From Bacteroidaceae bacterium (GTDB lineage: Bacteria; Bacteroidota; Bacteroidia; Bacteroidales; Bacteroidaceae): a DNA stretch of 16,750 bases. The stretch is from assembly GCA_900752815.1 (NCBI GenBank), contig CAADWS010000159.1, positions 1 through 16,750 on the forward strand, in the 5' to 3' direction. Each line of letters starts with the position of its first letter. Within the stretch, counting starts at the first letter, position 1. The notes beneath the pieces were generated by a model that searched no databases, was not told where the DNA came from, and worked only from the letters and a program-made list of their open reading frames with translations. Both the position numbers and the translations under genes were made by a program. Of this stretch, positions 1 through 6,753 are shown piece by piece.

Positions 1-489
1 ACGACGCTGCTCAGTTATTGCGGTCTGGGCGATGTGTTGGTGTGGGTGTTTTTCGGTTTCGTTCCGGTATTGGGCACATACTATGTGATGGCCGGAACGC
101 TGGCTCCTGAGGCCTGGCTGATTTCAGGTTCGTGCGCGTTTCTGATAGACACGTTGCTGGTGCTGAACAATTATCGTGACCGTGACCAGGACCGGGTTTC
201 GGGAAAGCGTACGCTGATTGTGGTGCTGGGTGAGCGCTTCGGGCGTTATTTCTATCTGTGGCAGGGATTTCTGGCCTACCTGTGCGCGGCGATGCTGGCC
301 TTTTACGGTTACCTGTGGGTGGCCATTCTGCCCATGTTTTACTTGTTGCCCCATTATCTGACCTGGCGCAAGATGGTGGCTACCTTTGAGGGGCGTGCGC
401 TCAACCGTGTGTTGGGATTTACTTCTCGGAATATGTTGACATTCGGCATTCTGCTGGCCTTGGCCTTGTGTTTGGATGCCTTGCAATAA
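1..489 (+). CDS. menA: 1,4-dihydroxy-2-naphthoate polyprenyltransferase MenA, 3' part
   Basis: The frame is open from base 1, so the 5' end lies outside the window; the GTG at 34 is internal, because in-frame residues TTLLSYCGLGD precede it. UbiA-family integral membrane prenyltransferase that attaches the polyprenyl tail to 1,4-dihydroxy-2-naphthoate in menaquinone synthesis at the inner membrane. Seen: GLGD followed by FFGFVPVLGTYYV, typical of MenA, then the second Asp-rich motif NNYRDRDQD with the following SGKRTL. Several hydrophobic helices follow up to the C-terminal ALALCLDALQ. The MATE gene begins 10 nt after the stop, so the two are probably co-transcribed. UbiA relatives share the Asp motif, but the GTYYV and RDRDQD context fits MenA best. 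Only about the C-terminal half of the protein is present. Confidence 0.9.
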   Translation, partial: TTLLSYCGLGDVLVWVFFGFVPVLGTYYVMAGTLAPEAWLISGSCAFLIDTLLVLNNYRDRDQDRVSGKRTLIVVLGERFGRYFYLWQGFLAYLCAAMLAFYGYLWVAILPMFYLLPHYLTWRKMVATFEGRALNRVLGFTSRNMLTFGILLALALCLDALQ

Positions 490-499
490 ACAGTGACGT

Positions 500-1897
500 A
501 TGACAACGGATACGAACAGAAATTTTTCAGAACTGGGCGAAAAACCCATCAGAGGGCTGCTGTGGCAGTATGCCCTTCCGGCCATCATGGCTATGACCGC
601 CTCTTCGCTTTACAACATTGTCGACGGAATCTTTATCGGACAGGGTGTAGGCGGGGCCGCCATTATGGGATTGGCACTGACTACACCGTTAATGTCGCTG
701 ACTGCGGCGTTTGGAGCGATGGTCGGTGTCGGTGCGTCGACGCTGATGTCCATCCGCCTGGGGCAGCGCGATTATCAGACGGTGAAAAACATTCTCGGCA
801 ATGTGCTTATTATGAACTCAGTTATTGCGCTTGTGCTGGCTGCGGTACTGCAGATTTATCTGGAGCCGATACTCCGTTTTTTCGGTGCCAGTGATGTGAC
901 CTTGCCCTATGCCTACGATTTCATGACCGTGATACTGGCGGGTAACATTTTTACGCATCTTTATTTGGGACTCAATGCCTTGTTGCGTTCCACAAGCCGG
1001 CCGCGCCAGGCCATGTATGCCACACTCGGTACGGTGGCCATTAATCTGGTATTAGCACCTATTTTCATTTTTGTGCTGGGATGGGGCATCCGCGGAGCAG
1101 CCACGGCTACTGTTACGGCACAGGCATTGATGCTGCTTTGGCAGATTAAGCTGTTTTCCAACAAGAACGAGTTGGTACATTTGAGCCGCGACATTATGCG
1201 CGTGGACTTTCGCATTGTGCGCGAATCGCTTGTCATCGGTCTGCCGCAGTTTCTTGTCAACCTGTGTGCCTGTACGCTGGCCATTATCGTGACGCGTTCA
1301 ATGGCCGAATACGGTGGCGACATCGCTGTGGGAGCATTTGGCATCAACAACCGCCTGATGATGTTCGTGGTTCTGCTGGTCATTGGTCTGAATCAGGGCA
1401 TGCAGCCCATTGCGGGCTATAATTTCGGCGCAAGAAAGAACGACCGTCTCATTGCTGTCGTCAAATTGACCGCGCTGGTGGCGACGGTAATCACCACAAC
1501 CGGCTTCCTGATAGGTGAATTCCTCACAGTGCCGTGTGTGTCGCTGTTTGCCAAGGATTCTCCGGAATTGATTTCCGAAGCGGCCCACGGCATGCGTATC
1601 GCCGTGATGTTCTTTCCGTTTATCGGCCTGCAGATTGTTTCGACCGCTTTTTTCCAGAGCATCGGAATGCCTGCGCGGAGTATTTTGCTCTCGCTTTCGC
1701 GTCAGATGTTGTTCCTGCTGCCCGGTCTTTTGATTCTGCCGCACTTTTTTGACGTGCCGACAGACGGAGTCTGGTATGCCATGCCGGTTTCTGACGCGAT
1801 GGCCACATTGCTTTCCGCTATTTTGCTGGGTCGGGAAATCCGGAAATTGAAAAACCAGAAGGGACAGGTGCCCGACGGGGCAGTTGCGTCAGTGTAA
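500..1897 (+). CDS. MATE family efflux transporter (MepA-like)
   Basis: A 465-aa multidrug and toxin extrusion protein, the usual length for the family, with about 12 hydrophobic helices. It should sit in the inner membrane and export cationic compounds by Na+ or H+ antiport; the substrate cannot be read from the sequence. The N-terminus (LLWQYALPAIMAMTASSLYN, then IVDGIFIGQGVG) is typical of the MepA/VmrA branch. The second half-repeat shows GLPQFLVNLCACTLAI and the characteristic GLNQGMQPIAGYNFGA. The ATG at 500 lies 10 nt after the menA stop and gives a full-length N-terminus; no in-frame upstream start looks better. The next gene follows after 24 nt, which suggests one transcript. Confidence 0.93.
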   Translation: MTTDTNRNFSELGEKPIRGLLWQYALPAIMAMTASSLYNIVDGIFIGQGVGGAAIMGLALTTPLMSLTAAFGAMVGVGASTLMSIRLGQRDYQTVKNILGNVLIMNSVIALVLAAVLQIYLEPILRFFGASDVTLPYAYDFMTVILAGNIFTHLYLGLNALLRSTSRPRQAMYATLGTVAINLVLAPIFIFVLGWGIRGAATATVTAQALMLLWQIKLFSNKNELVHLSRDIMRVDFRIVRESLVIGLPQFLVNLCACTLAIIVTRSMAEYGGDIAVGAFGINNRLMMFVVLLVIGLNQGMQPIAGYNFGARKNDRLIAVVKLTALVATVITTTGFLIGEFLTVPCVSLFAKDSPELISEAAHGMRIAVMFFPFIGLQIVSTAFFQSIGMPARSILLSLSRQMLFLLPGLLILPHFFDVPTDGVWYAMPVSDAMATLLSAILLGREIRKLKNQKGQVPDGAVASV

Positions 1898-1921
1898 CCT
1901 TACTATCAAAACACTACGAAG

Positions 1922-2593
1922 ATGACAGAGAAGAAAGAAAATCAGTATGGGAAAAGTTTGGACAAGTGTCCGGATTTTGTTCTGAACGTAGGCCGCCAGC
2001 TGGGAAGTGGCGGCAGGGCCATAGGCCACCTTTTGTCGGAAAGTTTGGGCATAGCCTATTATGACAAGGAAATTCTGACGCTGGCGGCCCGTGAGAGCGG
2101 TTTCTGTAAGGAGGTTTTCGAGCGCAATGACGAGAAGAAAGGATTTTTTCATAATATATTCGGAAGTGTGACCCCTATCTTCGGTGGAGGCGACGGTGAC
2201 ATTTTCTATAATCAGATGAGCGATGAAAACCTTTTCCGCCTTCAGAGCGAAGCCATCCGCCGCGCCGCTGCCAAGGGCTCGTGCCTTTTCATCGGCCGTT
2301 GTGCCGACTATGTGCTCCGCGACTATCCGCGCTGTGTGAACGTATTCATTTCAGCCGATCCGGCCGACCGCATCCGTCGCATCGCCGAGTTTGACGGTGT
2401 GAGCGAAGCCGAGGCGGAAAAACGGATGTTGCAGGGCGACCGCCGTCGGGCGGAGTTCTATAATTTCTACAGTTCCGGCACCTGGGGAGCTGCCGCCACC
2501 TATCACCTGTGCATTAACTCGTCGGTGCTGGGCATTGAGGGAACGGCAGAGTTTATCCGGAAATTTGTGGAAAGCAGGCTGGAACTGAAATGA
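1922..2593 (+). CDS. Cytidylate kinase-like family protein
   Basis: A 223-aa P-loop protein resembling the cytidylate-kinase-like family (PF13189), not the canonical Cmk. Seen: a nucleotide-binding loop GRQLGSGGR at residues 24-32, then IAYYDKEIL, a conserved feature after the P-loop, and a second core block FIGRCADYVLRD with VNVFISAD near the middle. The C-terminal part carries the Arg-rich RRIAEFDGVSEAEAEKRM and the RRAEFYNFYS segment, which resembles a lid region. Family members are annotated by similarity, and a true CMP substrate is not shown. The stop overlaps the next start (ATGA), a sign of translational coupling with the phosphoesterase. Family assignment is confident; biochemical role is not. 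Confidence 0.85.
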   Translation: MTEKKENQYGKSLDKCPDFVLNVGRQLGSGGRAIGHLLSESLGIAYYDKEILTLAARESGFCKEVFERNDEKKGFFHNIFGSVTPIFGGGDGDIFYNQMSDENLFRLQSEAIRRAAAKGSCLFIGRCADYVLRDYPRCVNVFISADPADRIRRIAEFDGVSEAEAEKRMLQGDRRRAEFYNFYSSGTWGAAATYHLCINSSVLGIEGTAEFIRKFVESRLELK

Positions 2594-3102
2594 AACGCAT
2601 CGGGCTGCTTTCGGACACGCACGGCTATTGGGACGAACGCTATGCCACGCATTTTGAAGGTTGCGACGAGGTGTGGCATGCCGGCGACATCGGCACACCG
2701 GAACTGGCGCAGCGCTTTGAGGCGCTGGGAAAGACTTTTCGCGCGGTGTGTGGGAACATTGATGGCGGCGAACTGCTCCGGCGCTATCCGCAGGTGTTGC
2801 GCTTCCGCTGCGAGGAGGCAGAAGTGCTGATGAAACACATCGGCGGCTATCCCGGGCATTACGACCGAAGCATACGGGGGCAGCTTTTCGTGAATCCACC
2901 GCAACTTTTCGTTGCCGGGCATTCACACATACTCAAGGTGGCGTATGACAAGACGCTGGACTGCCTGCATATCAATCCAGGTGCGGCCGGTTTGCAAGGC
3001 TGGCACAAGGTGCGGACGCTGGTGCGTTTCACGGTGGATGGGCGTCAGTTTCGCGACCTTGAGGTTATCGAACTGGCAGAGAAGGGCAAGCGTGGCCGGT
3101 AG
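2590..3102 (+). CDS. Metallophosphoesterase, YfcE/MJ0936 type
   Basis: A 170-aa cytoplasmic calcineurin-like phosphoesterase with no signal peptide. The metal-binding blocks appear in order: SDTHG (8-12), WHAGDIG (29-35), GNID (55-58), the KHIGGYPG block and GHSH (about 110-113), followed by NPGAAG. Known relatives hydrolyse phosphodiesters such as bis-pNPP with Mn2+ and lack a settled physiological substrate. The ATG overlaps the upstream kinase-like stop by 4 nt. The gene is the last of the + strand operon and is followed 30 nt later by a strong terminator hairpin. The C-terminal tail (AEKGKRGR) is basic and probably flexible. Confidence 0.92.
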   Translation: MKRIGLLSDTHGYWDERYATHFEGCDEVWHAGDIGTPELAQRFEALGKTFRAVCGNIDGGELLRRYPQVLRFRCEEAEVLMKHIGGYPGHYDRSIRGQLFVNPPQLFVAGHSHILKVAYDKTLDCLHINPGAAGLQGWHKVRTLVRFTVDGRQFRDLEVIELAEKGKRGR

Positions 3103-3132
3103 ACGGTTGCGGACCATCAGCAATAAGGACAA

Positions 3133-3177
3133 ACAGATGGCGGAGGTAGACCGGTACCCCGCCGTCTGTGTTTTTTT
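3133..3177 (+). terminator. Intrinsic terminator of the menA-phosphoesterase operon
   Basis: The arms ACAGATGGCGG (3133-3143) and CCGCCGTCTGT (3159-3169) pair over 11 bp with one G-U wobble. The loop can add GGTA/TACC pairing. The 3' arm is followed by G and seven T. On the - strand the hairpin is followed by TTGTCCTTATT, a weaker T-rich stretch, so it may also stop transcription arriving from the convergent GntR gene. Confidence 0.85.
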
Positions 3178-3232
3178 CCGGTTGAGGGGAAACCTCTGCG
3201 GGAGTGGCTGTCCTTTCTCTGAATTGGAGGCG

Positions 3233-3619
3233 TCACTTGGGTGTGTTGTCGTCTTTCCTCCCCTGTTCCTGCTCCCATGCAGTTGTGACGGCGCTGATGG
3301 GAATGTCGAGCAGGCGCATCTGCTCGAACAGTTCGGGCAGACGCACCTGCAGAAACTCTGCGCAGCGTTCCGTTCTTATTTTTTCGCGGGCCGTCTCGGT
3401 GACGAAATAGCCCAGGCCGCGCTGTGTGCGGATGATGTCCTTCTGCAGGAGTACGTCATAGGTACGCACCACCGTGTTGGTGTTGACCTGCAGCATGACG
3501 GCCAGTTCGCGTACGCTGGGTATGCGGCTGCCGGCCGGATAGCGTTCGGTCAGGATGTCGTTGCAGAGGCGTTCGGCCATTTGCAGGTAGATGGCTTTGT
3601 CCTGTTTGAATTCAGTCAT
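3233..3619 (-). CDS. GntR family transcriptional regulator, YtrA type
   Basis: A 128-aa DNA-binding protein. The GntR winged helix fills residues 8-75, including RIPSVRELAVMLQVNTNTVV (32-51), RTYDVL and the wing QRGLGYFVTE. The remaining C-terminal part is only about 50 residues of helix (EKIRTERCAEFLQVRLPELF), too short for a FadR or UTRA ligand domain; this is the YtrA layout. YtrA-type regulators usually repress their own ABC transporter operon. It is the last gene of the three-gene operon, starting 11 nt after the membrane protein stop. The inverted repeat at 5165-5190 is its likely operator. The signal it senses is unknown. Confidence 0.93.
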   Translation of the reverse strand: MTEFKQDKAIYLQMAERLCNDILTERYPAGSRIPSVRELAVMLQVNTNTVVRTYDVLLQKDIIRTQRGLGYFVTETAREKIRTERCAEFLQVRLPELFEQMRLLDIPISAVTTAWEQEQGRKDDNTPK

Positions 3620-3630
3620 AGGCTTACTTC

Positions 3631-4332
3631 CTAATTGTATTCGGCTTTGCGGAGTTGGAAATACCCCCAGACGACGTAGCCCGGCAAGGTGATGGCCAGC
3701 AAGAGGGCGGTGCTGATTCTAGCGATGTCGCCGGGGAGCCATCCGATACCTTTCCCGACGGCGGGCAGTAGCGGCAGCATGCACGGCAGGAAGATGAGAA
3801 GACGTGAGATGAAGCGGCGTCGGGGATGTGTGGACGAGAGCGACACCAGCAGGCTGATGGCTGTCATTCCCAGCATGAAAAAGAACGTAAAAACTTCTTT
3901 GGCGCTGCTGTCTGCAAAAATCCACCGCCACGGCTCTTCCGTCGGTGCAAGGAAGACATGCAGGGCGTTGAGCACGAGACTCGCAAAGGGAATGTTGATG
4001 ACATAGACTATCGGGGCATAAATCAGCATGGTCAGCCAGATGGCGAGATATTTTTCACCGGTGGTGGCCGGCAGGGTCAGCAGTTGCAGTGAGGCGTTTT
4101 TCGTCAGCAGTGCATTCGTTGCGATATTAACAGTTGAGAGCAGCGCGCAAATGTGCAGCGCGATGACCATCATATGGAAGGCGTTGTGGCGGGCCATGAG
4201 GTAGGTGATGATGCCGCCACAGACAGAGATGAGAATACTGATGCGGACAAGAGAGCGCGGACGCAGCAGTTCGCTGACGTTGAGGAGCAGGCGGCACATG
4301 CGCCAGGCTCGAGACAGACTGAAATGGTTCAT
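3631..4332 (-). CDS. ABC transporter membrane protein (ABC-2-like)
   Basis: A 233-aa polytopic membrane protein with about six hydrophobic segments: ISILISVCGGIITYLMA, MMVIALHICALLS, YLAIWLTMLIYAPIVYVI, VFTFFFMLGMTAISLLV, LLIFLPCMLPLLPAV and ALLLAITLPGYVVWGYF. There is no signal peptide and no soluble domain. Its start overlaps the upstream ATPase stop (ATGA), and the GntR gene follows after 11 nt, so it is almost certainly the permease partner of that ATPase. The residues around TKNASLQLLTLPATTGEKYLA resemble the 'lpat..EK' segment I associate with ABC-2 permeases of Bacteroidetes. Substrate unknown. Confidence 0.8.
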   Translation of the reverse strand: MNHFSLSRAWRMCRLLLNVSELLRPRSLVRISILISVCGGIITYLMARHNAFHMMVIALHICALLSTVNIATNALLTKNASLQLLTLPATTGEKYLAIWLTMLIYAPIVYVINIPFASLVLNALHVFLAPTEEPWRWIFADSSAKEVFTFFFMLGMTAISLLVSLSSTHPRRRFISRLLIFLPCMLPLLPAVGKGIGWLPGDIARISTALLLAITLPGYVVWGYFQLRKAEYN

Positions 4333-5138
4333 GGCAAATGGTTTTGGTTGATGGCGTTGAAAAGCAGGTCGAGTGGCAGTTCCGATTCGGTGCCTGTAGT
4401 GTTTTCGCGCAGGACGCGGTAGCCCTCTGCACAGGCTTCCGCGTGGAGTGCGCCCTGAGGTGAGGCTTGCAGACCGGCAGCATATTTCCGTCCCAATTCG
4501 GACAGCGAGGCGGCCATGGGCGGCATCGGAGGGCGCAGCATGATGAGGTCGGAGAGCAGGTGTTCCACGTCGCCGACGGTGTGTGTGGAGATGACAACCA
4601 GCTGTCGCTCGTCGCAGTGGCGCATCAGCAACTGGCGGAGCATGGCGCGGCTTGGAATGTCCAGTCCGTTGAAAGGCTCGTCCAGCAGCAGGACCGCAGG
4701 GCGGCAGGCCAGGGTAAGACTGAACATGACCTTTTGCGAATTGCCCAGCGAAAGTTGACTGAGCGAAGTGGGCAGCGGTTTCAGGCCGAAGGCGTCAAGG
4801 CAGTCGTTCAGTACAGCTGTGTCGAATCGGGGATAGAAGTCGGCGTAAGCGTGCGCGTGTTGCTCAAGCGTGAGGTTCCAGAATCGTGTAGGCCCCGACA
4901 TCAGGACGATTTCCTGCATCGTTTCGGGTTCGCGGCGACGCACGTCGCAGCCGTTGAGGCTGAGTTTGCCTTCCTGTGCGAGCAACTGTCCGGCCATCAG
5001 GCGGAGCAGGGTGGTCTTTCCGCTGCCGTTGCGCCCCAGCAGTCCGTAGATGCGTCCCGCGTGCAGCTCAAGCTGGAGCGATTCTACCACTGGTTTCCCT
5101 TTCTGGTAAGCGAATTTGGCATTTTCAATCGTATACAT
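4329..5138 (-). CDS. ABC transporter ATP-binding protein, YtrB-like
   Basis: I take the ATG at 5138 (MYTIENAKFAYQ), giving 269 aa. The frame extends upstream to a TTG at 5177, but that lies inside the operator and would add 13 non-conserved residues. Walker A is GRNGSGKTT (35-43), Walker B LLLDEP (151-155 region), the D-loop FNGLD and the switch His186 (ISTHT). The signature is LSLGNSQK (129-136) instead of LSGGQ. The Q-loop position reads MSGPTRFW with no Gln. The block FYPRFDTAVL resembles ATPases paired with GntR/YtrA regulators. First gene of the operon, with a promoter about 55 nt upstream. Probably powers the adjacent membrane protein, perhaps in export or envelope defence. Confidence 0.9.
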   Translation of the reverse strand: MYTIENAKFAYQKGKPVVESLQLELHAGRIYGLLGRNGSGKTTLLRLMAGQLLAQEGKLSLNGCDVRRREPETMQEIVLMSGPTRFWNLTLEQHAHAYADFYPRFDTAVLNDCLDAFGLKPLPTSLSQLSLGNSQKVMFSLTLACRPAVLLLDEPFNGLDIPSRAMLRQLLMRHCDERQLVVISTHTVGDVEHLLSDLIMLRPPMPPMAASLSELGRKYAAGLQASPQGALHAEACAEGYRVLRENTTGTESELPLDLLFNAINQNHLP

Positions 5139-5164
5139 TTTCTTATGGTTTGGTTTTTTTGTCT

Positions 5165-5190
5165 CACTGTACCCCAACAGAGGTACAGTG
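5165..5190. promoter_or_regulatory. Candidate GntR/YtrA operator, perfect inverted repeat
   Basis: CACTGTACC (5165-5173) and GGTACAGTG (5182-5190) are exact reverse complements separated by 8 nt. The repeat abuts the -7 box of the ABC/GntR operon and covers the expected start of transcription, the ideal position for a repressor site. YtrA-type GntR dimers bind inverted repeats in their own promoters, and such a regulator is encoded in this operon. As RNA the same sequence would form a hairpin at the extreme 5' end of the mRNA. Confidence 0.75.
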
Positions 5191-5222
5191 CAAAGCTAAG
5201 TATAATTTGTGAACGGTCCAAA
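5191..5222 (-). promoter_or_regulatory. Promoter of the ABC/GntR operon
   Basis: On the - strand TTTG (5219-5222) is followed by exactly 20 nt and TAGCTTTG (5191-5198), a full match to the Bacteroidetes consensus TTTG-N19-21-TAnnTTTG. The start of transcription should lie near 5184-5187, giving a leader of about 47 nt before the ATG at 5138. Confidence 0.8.
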
Positions 5223-5470
5223 TGTTTCGGTCATAAGTTTGAGAGAAAAGTGAAGCGTGAACTGAGCAAATCACGCGGGTGCAGCGTTTTCCGGGAAAGA
5301 AATTTTTATAAAAGTTTAACTTATAAGCCAGTAGCAACTTCCTTTCTTTTGAAGCAAGCGCCGGCTGGGAAAACCTGTACCGCGGAACAGGAAAAACGGA
5401 AGTACCGGGAATTTTTACGAGAATACTGACTGAAAATCCTGTCCTTACTTCTGATTTTGCGTATGGTACC

Positions 5471-5513
5471 GAAAAAATGCGGGGACTCGCATCCCGAATG
5501 GGCGAGTCCCCGC
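5471..5513 (-). terminator. Strong intrinsic terminator in the intergenic region
   Basis: GCGGGGACTCGC (5479-5490) and GCGAGTCCCCGC (5502-5513) form a perfect 12-bp GC-rich stem with an 11-nt loop. Read on the - strand the hairpin is followed by ATTTTTTC (5478-5471), a good U-tract. No gene ends just before it. It lies immediately downstream of the promoter at 5525-5556 and about 155 nt beyond the weaker terminator of the nucleotidyltransferase, so it ends either a very short RNA or read-through from that gene. Confidence 0.85.
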
Positions 5514-5524
5514 TATGGCTGTTA

Positions 5525-5556
5525 CAAATATACAACGGAATCGAAGAAAATCCAAA
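5525..5556 (-). promoter_or_regulatory. Consensus Bacteroidetes promoter with no following gene
   Basis: On the - strand TTTG (5553-5556), a 20-nt spacer and TATATTTG (5525-5532) match the consensus exactly. Transcription would start near 5518-5521 and meet the terminator hairpin after only a few nucleotides, giving an RNA of about 45-50 nt unless termination is relieved. The next coding sequence downstream on this strand is the ATPase at 5138, which has its own promoter. Confidence 0.6.
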
Positions 5557-5666
5557 TGTGTGTTAACTTCCTTTCACAGTCCGGTGCGTGCCGCTGTTTG
5601 TATTTCCGGAAGAAAGTGCGCGGGTTTCGCGGTGTTGAAGTGACGGGTGGCTGACGGCATAATGAA

Positions 5667-5701
5667 ACAGGAGGAGTGCGGCATCGCTGCACTCCTCCTG
5701 T
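5667..5701 (-). terminator. Terminator of the nucleotidyltransferase gene
   Basis: ACAGGAGGAGTGC (5667-5679) and GCACTCCTCCTGT (5689-5701) form a perfect 13-bp stem with a 9-nt loop. It begins 32 nt after the TAA at 5734-5736. On the - strand it is followed by TTCATTATG, a poor U-tract, so termination may be incomplete; the second hairpin at 5471-5513 could act as backup. Confidence 0.7.
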
Positions 5702-5733
5702 CTGTGGATATTCCGTTCAGTTTGGCCTATGGC

Positions 5734-6651
5734 TTACTTCTGAAACATATTTTCGGGATAAACGCCGTCGGCACCGAGCTTGGCGAATTTTTCCACAACG
5801 CCCGGACGGTCTTCGGGATAAGTTACGCCAAACCACTTGGAGGTGGTGTCGAGCACTTCGCAGGTGGCCGTTCCGTCGTTGATGAGTTTGTCCACCATGA
5901 GCGGAATGAAGAATTCGCTCTTGAGGTTCTCCATGTTCTTCGGGTCGGAAAGGAAGGTCTTGAAGAACTCCTCGCTGTGTGCGAAATAGTCGGGAGTGAA
6001 GCCCCAGAAGTTCATGGAAACAGGAGTGTTGTCGGGGATGGCTACCCATTCTTCGTTCTCATCGAGATACTTCACCTCGCCGTCGATACGCTGGATTTTG
6101 GTGCGTTCCACAACGCTGGTCAGCAGTTTCTGCTCGTTCATGGAGCAAACGCCGCGGCTTACGGTTCCGCTGTCGGAAAGCGTGTTGCCTACGCGGAAGC
6201 CTACCATGGCATATTTTCCAGTGCTGCCTTCGGGGAGTTCGCTGAGGAACTTGCCCATCACCTGGAAGGCGTCGCGGTCGTAGAAGTCATCGCAGTTGAT
6301 GACAGCGAAGGGTTCCTTGATGGCGTCTTTGCCCATCATCACCGCGTGGTTGGTTCCCCAGGGCTTGGTGCGGCCTTCGGGGCAGGTGAAGCCTTCGGGC
6401 AGTGCGTCGAGCGCCTGGAATACGAGTTCACAGGGGATGTGGTCTTCATACTTGGAGAGCACGATGCGGCGGAAGTCCTCTTCGAAATCCTTGCGGATAA
6501 CAAACACGAGTTTGCCGAATCCGGCGTTGATGGCATCGTAGATGGAGTAGTCCATGATGGTCTCTCCGTGAGGGCCCAGAGTGTCCAACTGCTTGAGTCC
6601 GCCGTAGCGGCTACCCATTCCAGCAGCGAGAAGGAAGAGTGTAGGTTTCAT
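5734..6651 (-). CDS. Sugar-phosphate nucleotidyltransferase family protein
   Basis: A 305-aa cytoplasmic protein of the NTP_transferase fold. The N-terminal nucleotide-binding signature is LLAAGMGSRYGGLKQLD (residues 7-23), the GxGxR...K pattern of enzymes that join an NTP to a sugar 1-phosphate. Other visible blocks are PWGTNHAVMMG (substrate or base side), the metal-binding-type FAVINCDDFYD and VSMNFWGFTPDYF. The C-terminus ends with WFGVTYPEDRPGVVEKFAKL, without a LbH hexapeptide domain. The sugar and nucleotide cannot be read from the sequence; UTP-glucose-1-phosphate or a cell-surface glycan precursor is possible. It seems to be a single-gene unit: the terminator at 6715-6738 separates it from the HD gene, a -7 box lies at 6705-6712, and a terminator follows. 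Confidence 0.88.
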   Translation of the reverse strand: MKPTLFLLAAGMGSRYGGLKQLDTLGPHGETIMDYSIYDAINAGFGKLVFVIRKDFEEDFRRIVLSKYEDHIPCELVFQALDALPEGFTCPEGRTKPWGTNHAVMMGKDAIKEPFAVINCDDFYDRDAFQVMGKFLSELPEGSTGKYAMVGFRVGNTLSDSGTVSRGVCSMNEQKLLTSVVERTKIQRIDGEVKYLDENEEWVAIPDNTPVSMNFWGFTPDYFAHSEEFFKTFLSDPKNMENLKSEFFIPLMVDKLINDGTATCEVLDTTSKWFGVTYPEDRPGVVEKFAKLGADGVYPENMFQK

Positions 6652-6704
6652 TGATTTATTGTTTTATCAGTTAAAAGTGAATGCTTGTTGTGTCATTATA
6701 TCGG

Positions 6705-6712
6705 CAAATATA
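6705..6712 (-). promoter_or_regulatory. -7 box of the nucleotidyltransferase promoter
   Basis: TATATTTG on the - strand matches TAnnTTTG and lies about 54 nt before the ATG at 6651, just past the terminator of the HD gene. The expected -33 position (6733-6736) reads AAGG instead of TTTG, so the upstream element is missing. A plausible but incomplete promoter. Confidence 0.5.
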
Positions 6713-6714
6713 GC

Positions 6715-6738
6715 AAAAAAAGATAAGCTCTTCCTTAT
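6715..6738 (-). terminator. Weak terminator after the HD-domain gene
   Basis: On the - strand ATAAG (6738-6734), a 6-nt loop, CTTAT (6727-6723), one C, then seven T (6721-6715). The stem is only 5 bp but the U-tract is good and the site lies 15 nt after the stop of the HD gene. Confidence 0.5.
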
Positions 6739-6753
6739 TTTCCGGTTTGTTTT

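Larger units (their letters stand above)
5139..5733. other. 595-nt intergenic region with two promoters, an operator and two terminators
   Basis: No gene is visible on either strand; short frames here lack any family feature. From the ABC gene outwards it holds the ABC operon leader and operator (5165-5190) and its promoter (5191-5222), and then about 250 nt with little structure. That stretch contains a small stem GCGTGA/TCACGC (5255-5260, 5271-5276) and an AT-rich patch with repeated TTATAA near 5305-5330. Next come a terminator (5471-5513), a promoter (5525-5556) and the terminator of the nucleotidyltransferase (5667-5701). It is more AT-rich than the surrounding coding DNA. Confidence 0.7.

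Noticed and set aside
5139..5177. N-terminal extension of the ABC ATPase to the TTG at 5177
   Set aside because: It begins inside the operator next to the predicted transcription start and adds residues foreign to the family; ATG 5138 is better.
5647..6654. 335-codon frame on the + strand opposite the nucleotidyltransferase
   Set aside because: It is the antisense shadow of a clear enzyme with intact motifs; its residues show no family pattern.
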